Shown in pieces: positions 17,224-25,648 of a DNA stretch of 64,000 nucleotides. Below the pieces are notes generated by a model that worked only from the letters and a program-made list of their open reading frames with translations, was not told the origin of the DNA and searched no databases. Each line of letters opens with the position of its first letter. Position 1 is the first letter of the stretch. The translations under genes and the position numbers were made by a program. The stretch spans positions 62,001-126,000 of the forward strand of contig WGMX01000020.1 in NCBI GenBank assembly GCA_016124855.1, written 5' to 3'. The DNA is from Anaerolineaceae bacterium (GTDB lineage Bacteria; Chloroflexota; Anaerolineae; Aggregatilineales; Phototrophicaceae).

Positions 17224-18765
17224 ATGCAACCAAATTTTGATTACATTGTCATTGGCGCAGGTTCATCGGGTTGTGTGATCGCCAACCGTCTGACCGAAAA
17301 TCCAGATACAAGTGTATTGTTACTCGAAGCCGGTGGCCCGGATACGAAACCGGAAATTTTTGATCCCGCCAGCTTTACGCTTCTGTGGGGCAGCGAAGTT
17401 GATTGGAAATATCTGACAGAGCCAGAAGCCCGTTTGAATAACCGGCAAATCGCATGGACTCGTGGCAAGGTGTTGGGTGGCAGCAGCGCCATCAACGCCC
17501 TGCTTTATGTACGGGGCAACAAACGGGATTATGACTATTGGGCGGCGTTAGGCAACCAAGGTTGGGGCTTCGATGATGTGCTGCCCTACTTCAAAAGATC
17601 GGAACATTATGATCTCGGCGCGTCGGATATACACGGTACCGGCGGCTTCCTCAACCTCAAGCAAAAGGTTGCCAGCGAATCCGCACCTGCTGAACTGGCT
17701 TTTATCCAAGCATGCAATGAATATGGCTTTAAAGGCCCTGTCGATTTCAGCAGTGGGGAGCAGGACAACGCCTGCGGCTTCCATCAAATCACAGTTAGTC
17801 CCGATGGCCGGCGTGCCAGCACGGCCAGCGCTTTCTTAAACCCCATTCGCAGCCGTCCTAACTTGACTATCGAAACTCACGCGCATGTGACTCGAATTGT
17901 GATTGAAAATGGACGTGCTGTAGGGGTTGAGTACGTCCAAGACAACCAAATCAAGCGTGTACAGGCTGATCGAGAAGTTATTCTGTGCGCGGGTGCAATC
18001 GACTCGCCGCGATTGTTGATGCTGTCGGGAATTGGGTCGGCGGATAGCTTACGTTCACAGGGAATTAAATCGGTTGTGGATTTATCGGGTGTCGGACAAA
18101 ATCTACAAGATCATCTGTTAGTCGGCGTGGCCTATTTCTCCAAGCGACCGTGGCTGGATGGGAATACCATCCTCGGTGAAACCGGTTTGTTTACGGATAT
18201 TCACAGCGATAAACAAGCAGGCGGCCCCGAACTCCAATTTCATTTCCGCCATGATTTTCACCTCGCTCCCGCTGAAGTTGTTGGTGAGATGGACGGACGC
18301 GGTTTCACCTTTGCGCCGACGTTGGTCAAGCCGCAAAGTCGCGGTTCGATTTCGCTGCGTTCGAATGATCCGTTTATGCCTGCCCGCATCATCGCGAATT
18401 ATCTGGCTGAGGAAGCCGATTTTGAAGTGCTGGTAGGTGGCATCAAACTGGCGCGAGAATTGGTGAAGATGCCCGCGTTCGACTCGTTCCGTGATGTGGA
18501 AGCCGCGCCGGGAAGTGACTGCACAACCGATGTCGAAATTCGCGCGTTTATCAGCCGTTACGCCTCGACCCTGTTTCATCCGGTAGGGACGTGCAAGATG
18601 GGCAGCGATGATTTAGCCGTTGTTGATGACCGGCTGCGGGTACGGGGGATCACCGGATTACGGGTCGCCGATGCGTCAATCATGCCGCGTGTGGTGTCTG
18701 GCAATACCCATGCTGCCTGCGTGATGATCGGTGAAAAAGCAGCGGATTTGATTAAACAGGCTTGA
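17224..18765 (+). CDS. GMC-family oxidoreductase (choline dehydrogenase-like)
   Basis: 513 residues with the full GMC layout. FAD-binding GAGSSG lies at residues 11-16. GMC signature 1 lies in GKVLGGSSAINALLYVRG (about 79-96) and signature 2 in GAIDSPRLLMLSGIG (about 258-272). The C-terminal catalytic block is HPVGTCKMG, then LRVADASIMPRVVSGNTHAA with the His-Asn/His pair. It oxidises an alcohol to aldehyde or ketone using FAD. BetA-like choline dehydrogenases are the closest general type, but substrate cannot be fixed and no betaine aldehyde dehydrogenase is adjacent. AGGA precedes ATG 17224 at good spacing. Confidence 0.9.
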   Translation: MQPNFDYIVIGAGSSGCVIANRLTENPDTSVLLLEAGGPDTKPEIFDPASFTLLWGSEVDWKYLTEPEARLNNRQIAWTRGKVLGGSSAINALLYVRGNKRDYDYWAALGNQGWGFDDVLPYFKRSEHYDLGASDIHGTGGFLNLKQKVASESAPAELAFIQACNEYGFKGPVDFSSGEQDNACGFHQITVSPDGRRASTASAFLNPIRSRPNLTIETHAHVTRIVIENGRAVGVEYVQDNQIKRVQADREVILCAGAIDSPRLLMLSGIGSADSLRSQGIKSVVDLSGVGQNLQDHLLVGVAYFSKRPWLDGNTILGETGLFTDIHSDKQAGGPELQFHFRHDFHLAPAEVVGEMDGRGFTFAPTLVKPQSRGSISLRSNDPFMPARIIANYLAEEADFEVLVGGIKLARELVKMPAFDSFRDVEAAPGSDCTTDVEIRAFISRYASTLFHPVGTCKMGSDDLAVVDDRLRVRGITGLRVADASIMPRVVSGNTHAACVMIGEKAADLIKQA

Positions 18766-18852
18766 TTGACGCGACTTTTCAAGCTTACTTGTATGTCCCA
18801 TAGCTTTGGTTTATAGTGAGAAAAAGTGAATTTATCGAGGTATCAAAACATT

Positions 18853-19242
18853 ATGGGACAGCAAGTGGTTATGGGTGGTTCGATGACCTGTTCGTTTGGA
18901 GCGGCGCCCTCGACATTGGTGGTTACACCCGAAAATAGAGTGATGGTTGGCGGAGTGCCTGCCGCGACCATCATGGATAATATCCCTATGAAAAATGTGA
19001 TGCCGTTTGGTATGTGCAGTTCGCTAGCCAATCCGACGGTTGCCAGCGCGACGACTGCTGCTCAAGGTGTGCTCACCCCTATGCCCTGCGTACCTGTAAC
19101 CTCAGCACCTTGGGTTCCCGGTTCCCCGACCGTCATGGTCGCTGGCAAACCAGCGCTGAACAACTCGTGCAAGCTGATGTGCCAGTGGGGCGGTGTGATT
19201 CAATTCACCATGGCGGGGCAAATGCAAACCAACGTCCCGTAA
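18853..19242 (+). CDS. PAAR-like (DUF4280) protein
   Basis: 129 residues from ATG 18853; a GTG 27 nt earlier gives a less likely extension. The protein has repeated short strands with PAAR/DUF4280 hallmarks: VVMGGSMTCSFGAAPSTLVV, VGGVPAATIMDNIP, MPFGMCSSLANPTV, VPGSPTVMVAGKPAL and SCKLMCQWGG. Such proteins form the sharp tip of contractile injection systems and may carry effectors. No sheath, tube or baseplate gene is present in this window, so this is an orphan copy. A hairpin terminator candidate follows. Confidence 0.8.
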   Translation: MGQQVVMGGSMTCSFGAAPSTLVVTPENRVMVGGVPAATIMDNIPMKNVMPFGMCSSLANPTVASATTAAQGVLTPMPCVPVTSAPWVPGSPTVMVAGKPALNNSCKLMCQWGGVIQFTMAGQMQTNVP

Positions 19243-19288
19243 ATTCCCCCAAACCATTTAGTCACTTTCAACACAAAATGTTTCGTCT

Positions 19289-19326
19289 AACAGGCCAGTA
19301 GTCAAACGACAGATTGGCCTGTTTAC
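19289..19326 (+). terminator. Candidate terminator after the PAAR-like gene
   Basis: AACAGGCCA (19289-19297) pairs perfectly with TGGCCTGTT (19315-19323) across a 17-nt loop and runs into TTT. The stem is 9 bp, but the T-run is short. Confidence 0.5.
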
Positions 19327-19372
19327 GTTGTGAAATGGGGTATACTGGTGTAAAAGCATGAGGAATTGAAGC

Positions 19373-19915
19373 ATGGTATTCCAAGCGCCGAGTAAACCGA
19401 TGACCTTTGATGAATTCATGGCTTTCGCTTTGCTTCCGGAAAATGCCGAGCGTAACTTTGAATTTGTTGACGGGGAGATCGTCGAAAAATTTCCCGGCTC
19501 AACTCGAAATTCAGGTATTGCGATGGATGTTGGTTATGAATCTGCGATCTATTGTCAGCAAACTAATCTTGCCTATCATATTAGTGGGGCTTACGGCGCA
19601 TATCGCATTGGGAACAACGTAGTCACACCTAGCTTTGCCTATAAACCAACACCGATGACTACAGAATACCCTGATCCCGTTCCGCCATTATGGGTCGTAG
19701 AGGTTATTTCGCCCAACGACAAAGTGAAGGATATTCGCAAGAAACGGCAGCGCTATCTTGATGCTGGCATTTTGCTTTGGGAAGTTTATCCTGATGAGCG
19801 CTTAATTGACGTTTACGCGCAAGGTCAGCCTCCGACCACCTATGGAATAAACGACACAATTGAAGTGTCCGTTATAGAAGGTTTACGTATCGAAGTTGCG
19901 AAAGTATTCCGGTAA
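19373..19915 (+). CDS. Uma2-family (DUF820) putative restriction-like endonuclease
   Basis: 180 residues with the Uma2 layout: N-terminal MTFDEFMAF and FEFVDGEIVEKFPGS, where the E/D residues begin the PD-(D/E)xK site, then PLWVVEVISPNDKVKDIRKK, RQRYLDAGILLWEVYPDER and IDVYAQGQPPTTY. This family is greatly expanded in cyanobacteria and Chloroflexota, with a nuclease fold and no established cell role. It is a stand-alone gene upstream of a convergent FKBP gene. Confidence 0.88.
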   Translation: MVFQAPSKPMTFDEFMAFALLPENAERNFEFVDGEIVEKFPGSTRNSGIAMDVGYESAIYCQQTNLAYHISGAYGAYRIGNNVVTPSFAYKPTPMTTEYPDPVPPLWVVEVISPNDKVKDIRKKRQRYLDAGILLWEVYPDERLIDVYAQGQPPTTYGINDTIEVSVIEGLRIEVAKVFR

Positions 19916-19922
19916 ATTGCCT

Positions 19923-19948
19923 ATCCTACCCCGCGAGCGAGGTAGGAT
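19923..19948. terminator. Convergent-gene hairpin
   Basis: ATCCTACC (19923-19930) and GGTAGGAT (19941-19948) form a perfect 8-bp stem with a 10-nt loop, between the stops of the convergent Uma2 and FKBP genes. It lacks a clear T-run on either strand, so termination is only suggested. Confidence 0.4.
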
Positions 19949-19962
19949 GAGCGGCAAAGTCG

Positions 19963-20346
19963 TTATTCAATCGCCAACAGTTCGACTTGAAAAATGAGGG
20001 TGGCATATCCGGGAATAACACCGCCCGCGCCGCGTTCGCCATAAGCTAAATTATAGGGAATATAGAATTCGTACTTCGAACCCACTGGCATCAACTGCAC
20101 GCCTTCTGTCCAACCGGCGATGACGCGGTTAAGCGGGAAAGAAATGGGTTCGCCGCGATCATAAGAACTATCGAAGGTTTTGCCGTCAATGAACGTGCCG
20201 CGATAGTGGACGTTGACGGTATCGGTGGCTTTGGGTTTCGCGCCGCTGCCTGCTTCAAGGACTTTATATTGCAGACCGCTCGGGGTGGTAACGACACCGT
20301 CTTTTTTGGCATTGGCTGCTAAAAATGCTTGTCCAGCTTCTTGCAT
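19963..20346 (-). CDS. FKBP-type peptidyl-prolyl isomerase
   Basis: 127 residues. A short helical lead (QEAGQAFLAANAKKDGVVTT) precedes one full FKBP domain: SGLQYKVLEAGSGAKPKATD, VNVHYRGTFIDGKTFDSSYD, the RVIAGWTEGVQLMPVGSKYEF pocket and IPYNLAYGERGAGGVIPGYATLIFQVELL. It isomerises Xaa-Pro bonds. The lead resembles the tail end of FkpA/FklB dimerisation regions, but there is no signal peptide, so it acts in the cytoplasm. AAGGAG sits six bases before the ATG on the coding strand. Confidence 0.92.
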   Translation of the reverse strand: MQEAGQAFLAANAKKDGVVTTPSGLQYKVLEAGSGAKPKATDTVNVHYRGTFIDGKTFDSSYDRGEPISFPLNRVIAGWTEGVQLMPVGSKYEFYIPYNLAYGERGAGGVIPGYATLIFQVELLAIE

Positions 20347-20459
20347 GTTCGTCTCCTTAAGTACGATGCTTCAACCCACCAACAGGCTGAATACATCATG
20401 AATATTGTAGGGTATTATAAGGGCAACTATGCGCTAAATTCAGGGTGGTAACAGTTAAA

Positions 20460-21086
20460 ATGGCAAACACAGCTGGCACACTCGTCCTTGTACGGCACGG
20501 ACAATCCCAATGGAATCTCGAAAACCGCTTCACCGGATGGGTGGATATTCCGCTCACCAAAGAAGGGGAAGCTGAAGCGAAGCGCGCGGGTGAACTGCTG
20601 AAAGGGACGACCTTCGACCATGCCTTTACCTCCGCACTCAGCCGCGCACAGGAGACTTTGCGCATTATCTTAGAAACCATCGGCGAAACGAATGTTCCGA
20701 CAGACCGTGACCAAGCGCTCAATGAGCGGCATTATGGTGATCTTCAAGGACTGAATAAGGACGAAACGGCTGAGAAATTCGGTAAGGAGCAGGTTAATAT
20801 CTGGCGGCGCAGTTATGATGTGCCACCGCCCAACGGTGAAAGTCTGAAAGATACACGCGCACGAACCATGCCCTATTTTGATGCCCATATCAAACCGCTG
20901 GTGTTAGCCGGTAAGAATATTTTAGTGGTGGCACATGGCAACAGTTTGCGCTCAATCGTGATGGTGCTGGACAATATCTCAGAAAAAGATATTCCCGATT
21001 TGAATATCCCGACCGGCGTTCCGCTGCGTTACCAAATCGACAGCACAGGCAAGGTGCTGAAACACGGGTATCTGGGTGAAGGTTAA
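20460..21086 (+). CDS. gpmA: 2,3-bisphosphoglycerate-dependent phosphoglycerate mutase
   Basis: 208 residues from ATG 20460. The phosphohistidine motif LVLVRHGQSQWNLENRFTGW and the dPGM block NERHYGDLQGLNKDETAEKF are present, as are NIWRRSYDVPPPNGESLKDT and the second His in VVAHGNSLRSIV. The end DLNIPTGVPLRYQID is also typical. It interconverts 3- and 2-phosphoglycerate in glycolysis and gluconeogenesis. It is slightly shorter than the 230-250 residues of enterobacterial GpmA but has all catalytic residues. A GTG five codons upstream is an alternative start. Confidence 0.9.
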   Translation: MANTAGTLVLVRHGQSQWNLENRFTGWVDIPLTKEGEAEAKRAGELLKGTTFDHAFTSALSRAQETLRIILETIGETNVPTDRDQALNERHYGDLQGLNKDETAEKFGKEQVNIWRRSYDVPPPNGESLKDTRARTMPYFDAHIKPLVLAGKNILVVAHGNSLRSIVMVLDNISEKDIPDLNIPTGVPLRYQIDSTGKVLKHGYLGEG

Positions 21087-21369
21087 CTGACCCCAAATTG
21101 ATTCACAAACTTCACTGATTGAATCAGGTCTAAGGGTTTTAACGGCGGATTTGAGGGAGAAATTCGCCGAATATTCGTAAAATTCTTCAGATTCTTCAAT
21201 TTCGCTGTGTATTTATGTCTGAAATGTCGTCGTTGGCGGCGACGGCGGAGCGACAATCAGCGCAATATGCGGCAAATGCGGCGCTCCAAACGTGGATAAT
21301 ATTGCAGTTGTTGCAAATATTGCACTTGAGAGTCGGTGGTTTTTATCTTATTTACAACGAAGAGAAATC

Positions 21370-21408
21370 CTCACCCCCCGCCCCTCTCCATTTCATGGCA
21401 GAGGGGAG
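21370..21408. repeat. CTCACCCC...CCCCTCTCC / GAGGGGAG repeat element
   Basis: The sequence reads CTCACCCCCCGCCCCTCTCC, then a short loop, then GCAGAGGGGAGA. It is one member of a family also seen at 32573-32609 (inverted), 40264-40302 (inside a gene), and in shorter form at 47870-47895 and 63692-63717. Confidence 0.7.
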
Positions 21409-21436
21409 AAAATACAAATTCTCCTATGAACAGTTT

Positions 21437-21603
21437 ACAACAGGTGGTCAGCGAAGGGGTTACCTTTTGGAAGAACATTTTGTAACTTTTCCGAGGGGTT
21501 GGCGCTAACCATTTTGAGGCAGTGAGATTGTTAAGGTGGTTACCGAAGGGTTAGAGATCAGTTTGTCGGGTTAACCGAAAATAAACCAAAGTAGTAATAA
21601 GTT
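21437..21603. repeat. Dispersed intergenic repeat, copy A
   Basis: About 167 bp that align with 43771-43936 in the same orientation. They share an identical 31-nt core (21457-21487 versus 43791-43821), and both copies continue with the words CTAACCATTTTGAG and AAAATAAACC. No coding capacity is conserved between copies. Confidence 0.8.
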
Positions 21604-21748
21604 GCAAGAGGCAAGTTACAAGTTAAGAAAATGGAATTGAACTGCCATCCACAGGAGGCTTCGCGCAGACACGGAGCACACCAAGATCAAGGCGGAGAGT
21701 GCAGGATTTTCCTTGCGAGATTCGTAAAATGTTTCGATGAGGTAATAG

Positions 21749-22246
21749 ATGCGACAGTATGCATTGGTTAAAAAGACAATTTCAATTGCGCTTTTAGTAT
21801 TTGTATCCTGTTCAATCTTAAGTATCTGGGGGATAGAAAACGCTTCTAGCCTTTTTGTAAACCTACCGAGTTTTATAGAGAAAACTGAAATAATTAATTC
21901 GCAAAATGCTTCGCCATATAAGAAAGCCGTTTGCCTCACCATAAATCAAGAAGCATTATGGGAAAAAACCAACACCTATGACCAGCTTCAAAACCAGCTA
22001 ATTTCAACTATGAAGTTCAAGGTGGACGATAACTCTATAAACGATTTCTATCTGGTGACATTTGCATTAACAGTGATAAGAACTAAGTTTGATGAAAATG
22101 ACAACGTAATTGGGACATATACAGACCCTTATACAGCTTGCTTCGATATAAAGAATATTAAAGCAGGAATACATTTTGCAAATTTCAGCTTAAAAAGTGT
22201 GTCGCGCGGTGAGCATTCATTTAGTTGGCAGTTTAACTTGAGATAA
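21749..22246 (+). CDS. Membrane-anchored or secreted orphan, related to 15698-16621
   Basis: 165 residues. An N-terminal hydrophobic stretch (ISIALLVFVSCSILSIWGI) is a signal anchor or signal peptide. The rest is a beta-rich domain with CLTINQEALWEKT, then DENDNVIGTYTDPYTACF and a terminal HSFSWQFNL strand. These features match one repeat of the protein at 15698-16621 (CIVTYQSDYWEKG, DESDQHIGSYLLAPMHICF, HRYGWAFKIE). It is AT-rich and isolated between repeats. Function unknown; probably exposed outside the membrane. Confidence 0.6.
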   Translation: MRQYALVKKTISIALLVFVSCSILSIWGIENASSLFVNLPSFIEKTEIINSQNASPYKKAVCLTINQEALWEKTNTYDQLQNQLISTMKFKVDDNSINDFYLVTFALTVIRTKFDENDNVIGTYTDPYTACFDIKNIKAGIHFANFSLKSVSRGEHSFSWQFNLR

Positions 22247-22330
22247 TACTTTTCAGTTTTTCGGCCCTAGTGCTGTAAGTGACCTGAACAACGGAAAAAT
22301 TGACAACCGACACGGTGTGTCGTGATCCTT

Positions 22331-22822
22331 CTAACAAATTCCGAATTTATCTAAGCCAATACGATCTATTAATGCGGCAGTATTTATTTGAGATTTACGC
22401 GCATAATGTAATTTTGTCATTTGTGGATGTTTCTCAAGCAACAATATAATCCATAAAATTTGCTCGACTGCGGGTAATTCAGCAAGATTTCGCAGGTATA
22501 TTTTTATCGATTGATCTCCACAAATAACGCGGTTGATTGCTTGAAGGTAAGCATCGGTTCTACTTCTGCCCGTGATAATATTAGGGTTGATAATAAATTC
22601 GCTTAAATCTCCACCACTCCATGTTCTAAGTTTCTTTCGAATCCACGTTTCAATGCCATTAGCCTGTTCATCGATGAGGCCACCATTCAGAACGGGAAAA
22701 AGGCTAGCTTCTGTGCTATCAAGCAGCTCCTCATAAGTCAGATTTAGTAATGGCTTAGTTCGATAGATATTGATGTCATTAATCCACGTTTTAGAGTCAA
22801 GCGGAGGTTGCCACGCGTCCAT
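22331..22822 (-). CDS. Hypothetical protein
   Basis: 163 residues, AT-rich gene. The sequence looks mainly helical, with a basic middle (GIETWIRKKLRTWSGGDLSE) and a hydrophobic helix LPAVEQILWIILLLEKHPQM. No signal peptide, metal motif or known domain was recognised. It faces the orphan at 21749 convergently. Its start, ATG 22822, has only GGAAA as a possible ribosome site. Confidence 0.5.
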   Translation of the reverse strand: MDAWQPPLDSKTWINDINIYRTKPLLNLTYEELLDSTEASLFPVLNGGLIDEQANGIETWIRKKLRTWSGGDLSEFIINPNIITGRSRTDAYLQAINRVICGDQSIKIYLRNLAELPAVEQILWIILLLEKHPQMTKLHYARKSQINTAALIDRIGLDKFGIC

Positions 22823-23288
22823 TGAGTTATTTCCTATAATTACATCGACTGTGGAAGCACGTTCTGTTTCCCCATATGAAAAGAATATAATAATGTAGCC
22901 TTTTAAGGATAATATTTGCGCCTCAAATTCGAAAGTATTATTGCTATTTTATTGACAGTAAGCCGCGAGGTATGTTACTTTAGCCACGAAATATTTTGTT
23001 CGCAAAAAACGATTTTCTGATGCCAATTATTAAAACCAATTTATTGAATTCCGCTGGTTGGAAATCCGCCCCTTCTTGGCATATCGCTTCGTTTTGGATT
23101 GCGAACAAGCAATTTTTGAGTGAAACATAGCCGACTTCCATAATATGTGTTACTTTATATAGGATAGCTGTATACAGGGTGTATACATAGTCAGAAGGAG
23201 TATTCAATCGACCTCTATCGCCCAAAGAATATTTCGACTCGTTTTGCAACAAGTTCTACCGTTCTTTGTTTAAGGAGCCTAAAAAGAA
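22823..23288. other. Regulatory region upstream of the transporter operon
   Basis: 466 bp between a minus-strand orphan and the plus-strand solute-binding gene. It contains the 19-bp double palindrome 23169-23187. The leader of about 100 nt after it ends in AAGGAG (23272-23277), 11 nt before the ATG. A TTGAGT word (23116) and TAATAT (23141) are 19 nt apart and may be the promoter, but the fit is poor. A minus-strand open frame here (22980-23252) has no support. Confidence 0.55.
23169..23187. promoter_or_regulatory. Double-palindrome operator, site 1
   Basis: TGTATACAGGGTGTATACA: two TGTATACA palindromes separated by 3 bp, so the GTATAC centres are 11 bp apart, one helical turn. The same element, with one centre and one edge base changed, is at 37834-37852 before the GntR gene. 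GT-N2/3-AC palindromes are typical targets of FadR/FCD-type GntR regulators. It lies about 100 bp before the solute-binding gene. Confidence 0.75.
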
Positions 23289-24620
23289 ATGTTGAAGAAA
23301 AGTACACTTCTATTCCTCCTAGCCACCATGATGATCGCTGCATTCGGCGGCGCGACATCGGTGGCTGCCCAAGATAAAGTCTCCGAACTCACCATCTGGT
23401 GGGCGCAGTGGGATCCGGCAAATTATTTACAGCAAATCGGTAATGATTACGAAAAAGCGACCGGCATCAAGGTCAATGTCGTCCAGACTCCTTGGGGCAA
23501 CTTCCAAGATCGCGTCACCACCGAATGGGCAGCCAAAGGCACATCCTTTGACCTGATCGTCGGCGACAGCCAATGGGTTGGTCAGGGCGCGACACAAGGC
23601 CATTATGTGGATATGACTGACTTCCTGACCAGCAATGGCATTGATAAGACCGTCACCCCTGCAACACTCAAGTATTACGGTGAATATCCGGCAGGCAGCG
23701 GCAAATATTGGGGCTACCCGACCGAAGGTGATGCCAACGGTTTCGCTTACCGCAAAGACCTGTTCGAGAATGCTGACGAAATGGCGGCTTTCAAGGCCAA
23801 GTACGGTTATGACCTCGCCGTTCCCGACACATGGGCCCATCTGCGTGACATTGCCGAGTTCTTCACCCGTCCTGATCAGGGTCTATACGGCATCAACATC
23901 TATACCCAAAAAGACTACGATGCTATCACCATGGGTTTCGAGAACGTCTTCTTTAGCTATGGCTGCAACTGGCAGGATGAGACCAATAACGTTCTTGGTG
24001 TGGTGAATGCCAAAGCCTGTGCTGATGCGCTCAACCTTTACAAAGACCTGTATCAGTTCGCACCTCCCGGCAACACCAACTCATTCTTCCAAGAGATGAA
24101 TGACTCGTTCACCAACGGTCAGGCCGTGATGATTATGAATTACTTCGCCTTCTTCCCGGCGCTGAACAGCGACACCAACAAGTTCAAGGACTCGACCGGC
24201 TACTTCGTTATGCCCAAGGGACCCGATGGACAGCAGTTCGCAGCGTTGGGTGGTCAGGGTATGAGCGTTAATAACTACATTGATGACACGCGCAAGCAGG
24301 CGGCCTTCGACTTCCTCAAGTGGTTTGCTCAGGAAGATATTCAGGCCAAGTGGGCGGAATACGGCGGATACACCTGCAACATCAACGTGTTGAATTCGGA
24401 CGCGTTCTTGAAGCAGACCCCCTACAACGCAGCCTTTGCCGAAACCATGACCTTCGTCAAGGACTTCTGGAACATTCCTGAATTTGCGCAACTGCTGGCT
24501 CCGACCCAAAGCGCCTTGAGCGGTTTCGTGGTCGGCGGACAAGGTGAAGCGCAGGCGGTATTGGATAAGCTGGCAGAAGACCAAGATAAAGTATTGGTTG
24601 ATGCGGGTGTCATCCAGTAA
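23289..24620 (+). CDS. ABC transporter extracellular solute-binding protein (family 1, sugar-type)
   Basis: 443 residues. The signal peptide MLKKSTLLFLLATMMIAAFG ends near ATSVAAQ|D. The mature protein opens ELTIWWAQWDPANYLQQIGN, which is typical of CUT1 carbohydrate binding proteins, with the internal family motifs DLIVGDSQWVGQGATQGHYVDM and GYPTEGDANGFAYRKDLFE. It binds a sugar-like ligand outside the membrane and delivers it to the two permeases encoded next. No lipobox Cys is present, which is unusual for a monoderm solute-binding protein. It leads the operon and is preceded by the operator at 23169. A stem-loop separates it from the permease genes. Confidence 0.9.
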   Translation: MLKKSTLLFLLATMMIAAFGGATSVAAQDKVSELTIWWAQWDPANYLQQIGNDYEKATGIKVNVVQTPWGNFQDRVTTEWAAKGTSFDLIVGDSQWVGQGATQGHYVDMTDFLTSNGIDKTVTPATLKYYGEYPAGSGKYWGYPTEGDANGFAYRKDLFENADEMAAFKAKYGYDLAVPDTWAHLRDIAEFFTRPDQGLYGINIYTQKDYDAITMGFENVFFSYGCNWQDETNNVLGVVNAKACADALNLYKDLYQFAPPGNTNSFFQEMNDSFTNGQAVMIMNYFAFFPALNSDTNKFKDSTGYFVMPKGPDGQQFAALGGQGMSVNNYIDDTRKQAAFDFLKWFAQEDIQAKWAEYGGYTCNINVLNSDAFLKQTPYNAAFAETMTFVKDFWNIPEFAQLLAPTQSALSGFVVGGQGEAQAVLDKLAEDQDKVLVDAGVIQ

Positions 24621-24653
24621 GACAGTCCCTCAATAAACGTTATGGATAAACAA

Positions 24654-24680
24654 GTGGGGGCGCAGGCCGTGCGCCCCTAC
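24654..24680. promoter_or_regulatory. Stem-loop between binding-protein and permease genes
   Basis: GGGGCGCA (24657-24664) pairs with TGCGCCCC (24670-24677), giving a perfect 8-bp stem and 5-nt loop flanked by GTGG and CTAC. Hairpins at this position often protect the binding-protein mRNA or partly terminate transcription so that permeases are made in smaller amounts. It also belongs to the window's GTAGGGGC hairpin family. Confidence 0.55.
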
Positions 24681-24712
24681 CTCGTTTTCTTTTATTTAGT
24701 CTGAGGTGTTTT

Positions 24713-25642
24713 GTGTCCCAAACTATGCCTTCAGCCCAGACGACGGGCGCGCGCACCATTCAAAGGCAAATGAGCGACCGCAGAATTATCCTATGGTTTA
24801 TTTTGCCGACGATTATTCTGCTGATCATCATGAATATTTTCCCGTTGATTTACAGTTTATTTTTGAGCTTTACCAATTACTCGGTTATTGCTGATAAACC
24901 GCCGCAGTGGATTGGCCTTCAAAACTACACCACCATTTTATCTGACCAAAATTTTTGGACGGCCTTCGCCACTACCGGACGCTATGCCATCCTGACCGTT
25001 ATTTTGCAAACAATCATCGGCTTCGGCTTGGCGCTGCTGCTGCGCAATAAATTTAAGGGCAGCGGCCTTGTCACGACTTTGATCTTAATCCCGATGATGC
25101 TGTCGCCTATCGTTGTGGCGACCTTTTGGAAACTGATTTTTAACCCTTCTTACGGCATCTTCAATTACTTACTGGGCTACACCAACATCAATACCGCGCC
25201 CGAATGGTTGGGTGATCCTGACCGTGTGTTGTGGGCCATCATTATTGTCGATGTTTGGATGTGGAGTCCGTTTGTGATGCTGTTGTGTTTGGCAGGGCTA
25301 AGCGCTATCCCTGAATATTTGTATGAAGCGGCGGCGATTGACCGCGCGGGGACATGGTTCCAGTTCCGAAGGATTACGCTGCCACAGGTTATGCCATTAC
25401 TGCTGATTGCCGTTCTCTTTCGAACAATAGAAGCCTTTAAACAGTTCGATCTGGTGTATGGGCTTACAGGCGGTGGCCCCGGTGATTTGACGGAAACGGT
25501 TTCAATCCGGCTCTATCGACTGGCCTTCGCCGGACAGCTCAACACCGGCTTATCCAGCGCACTGGCCTACATCGTTCTGATCATCATTATCGCGGTGAGC
25601 AATTTGTATATTCGTTCGCTCAACCGCGCACGGGGAGGTTAA
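24713..25642 (+). CDS. Sugar ABC transporter permease (MalF-like)
   Basis: 309 residues from GTG 24713 (GAGG at 24703-24706). Six membrane helices are visible, the first being LWFILPTIILLIIMNIFPLIYS. The EAA loop that touches the ATPase reads YEAAAIDRAGTWFQFRRITLP, matching the EAA-x3-G-x9-I-x-LP pattern. This is the MalF-like half of a CUT1 transporter and pairs with the permease encoded next. It probably forms one operon with the genes on both sides. Confidence 0.92.
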   Translation: MSQTMPSAQTTGARTIQRQMSDRRIILWFILPTIILLIIMNIFPLIYSLFLSFTNYSVIADKPPQWIGLQNYTTILSDQNFWTAFATTGRYAILTVILQTIIGFGLALLLRNKFKGSGLVTTLILIPMMLSPIVVATFWKLIFNPSYGIFNYLLGYTNINTAPEWLGDPDRVLWAIIIVDVWMWSPFVMLLCLAGLSAIPEYLYEAAAIDRAGTWFQFRRITLPQVMPLLLIAVLFRTIEAFKQFDLVYGLTGGGPGDLTETVSIRLYRLAFAGQLNTGLSSALAYIVLIIIIAVSNLYIRSLNRARGG

Positions 25643-25648
25643 AAGATC

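Larger units (their letters stand above)
21087..21748. other. Long intergenic region with dispersed repeats
   Basis: 660 bp without a supported gene. It holds a CTCACCCCC/GAGGGG hairpin element (21370-21408), copy A of a dispersed repeat (21437-21603) and an 18-nt word (21605-21622) that recurs inverted at 55572-55589. Open frames here run across these repeats and carry no protein signal. Confidence 0.7.

Noticed and set aside
21215..21508. 97-codon frame between the phosphoglycerate mutase gene and the orphan at 21749
   Set aside because: It runs through two repeat elements, and its peptide simply translates them; there is no ribosome site or conserved pattern.
21437..21603. Reading the dispersed repeat as a known insertion-sequence remnant
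   Set aside because: No terminal inverted repeats, target duplication or transposase fragment could be seen at either copy, so it is left as an unclassified repeat.
22980..23252. 90-codon minus-strand frame over the operator region
   Set aside because: It covers the double palindrome and the leader of the transporter operon, has no recognisable motif and no ribosome site.
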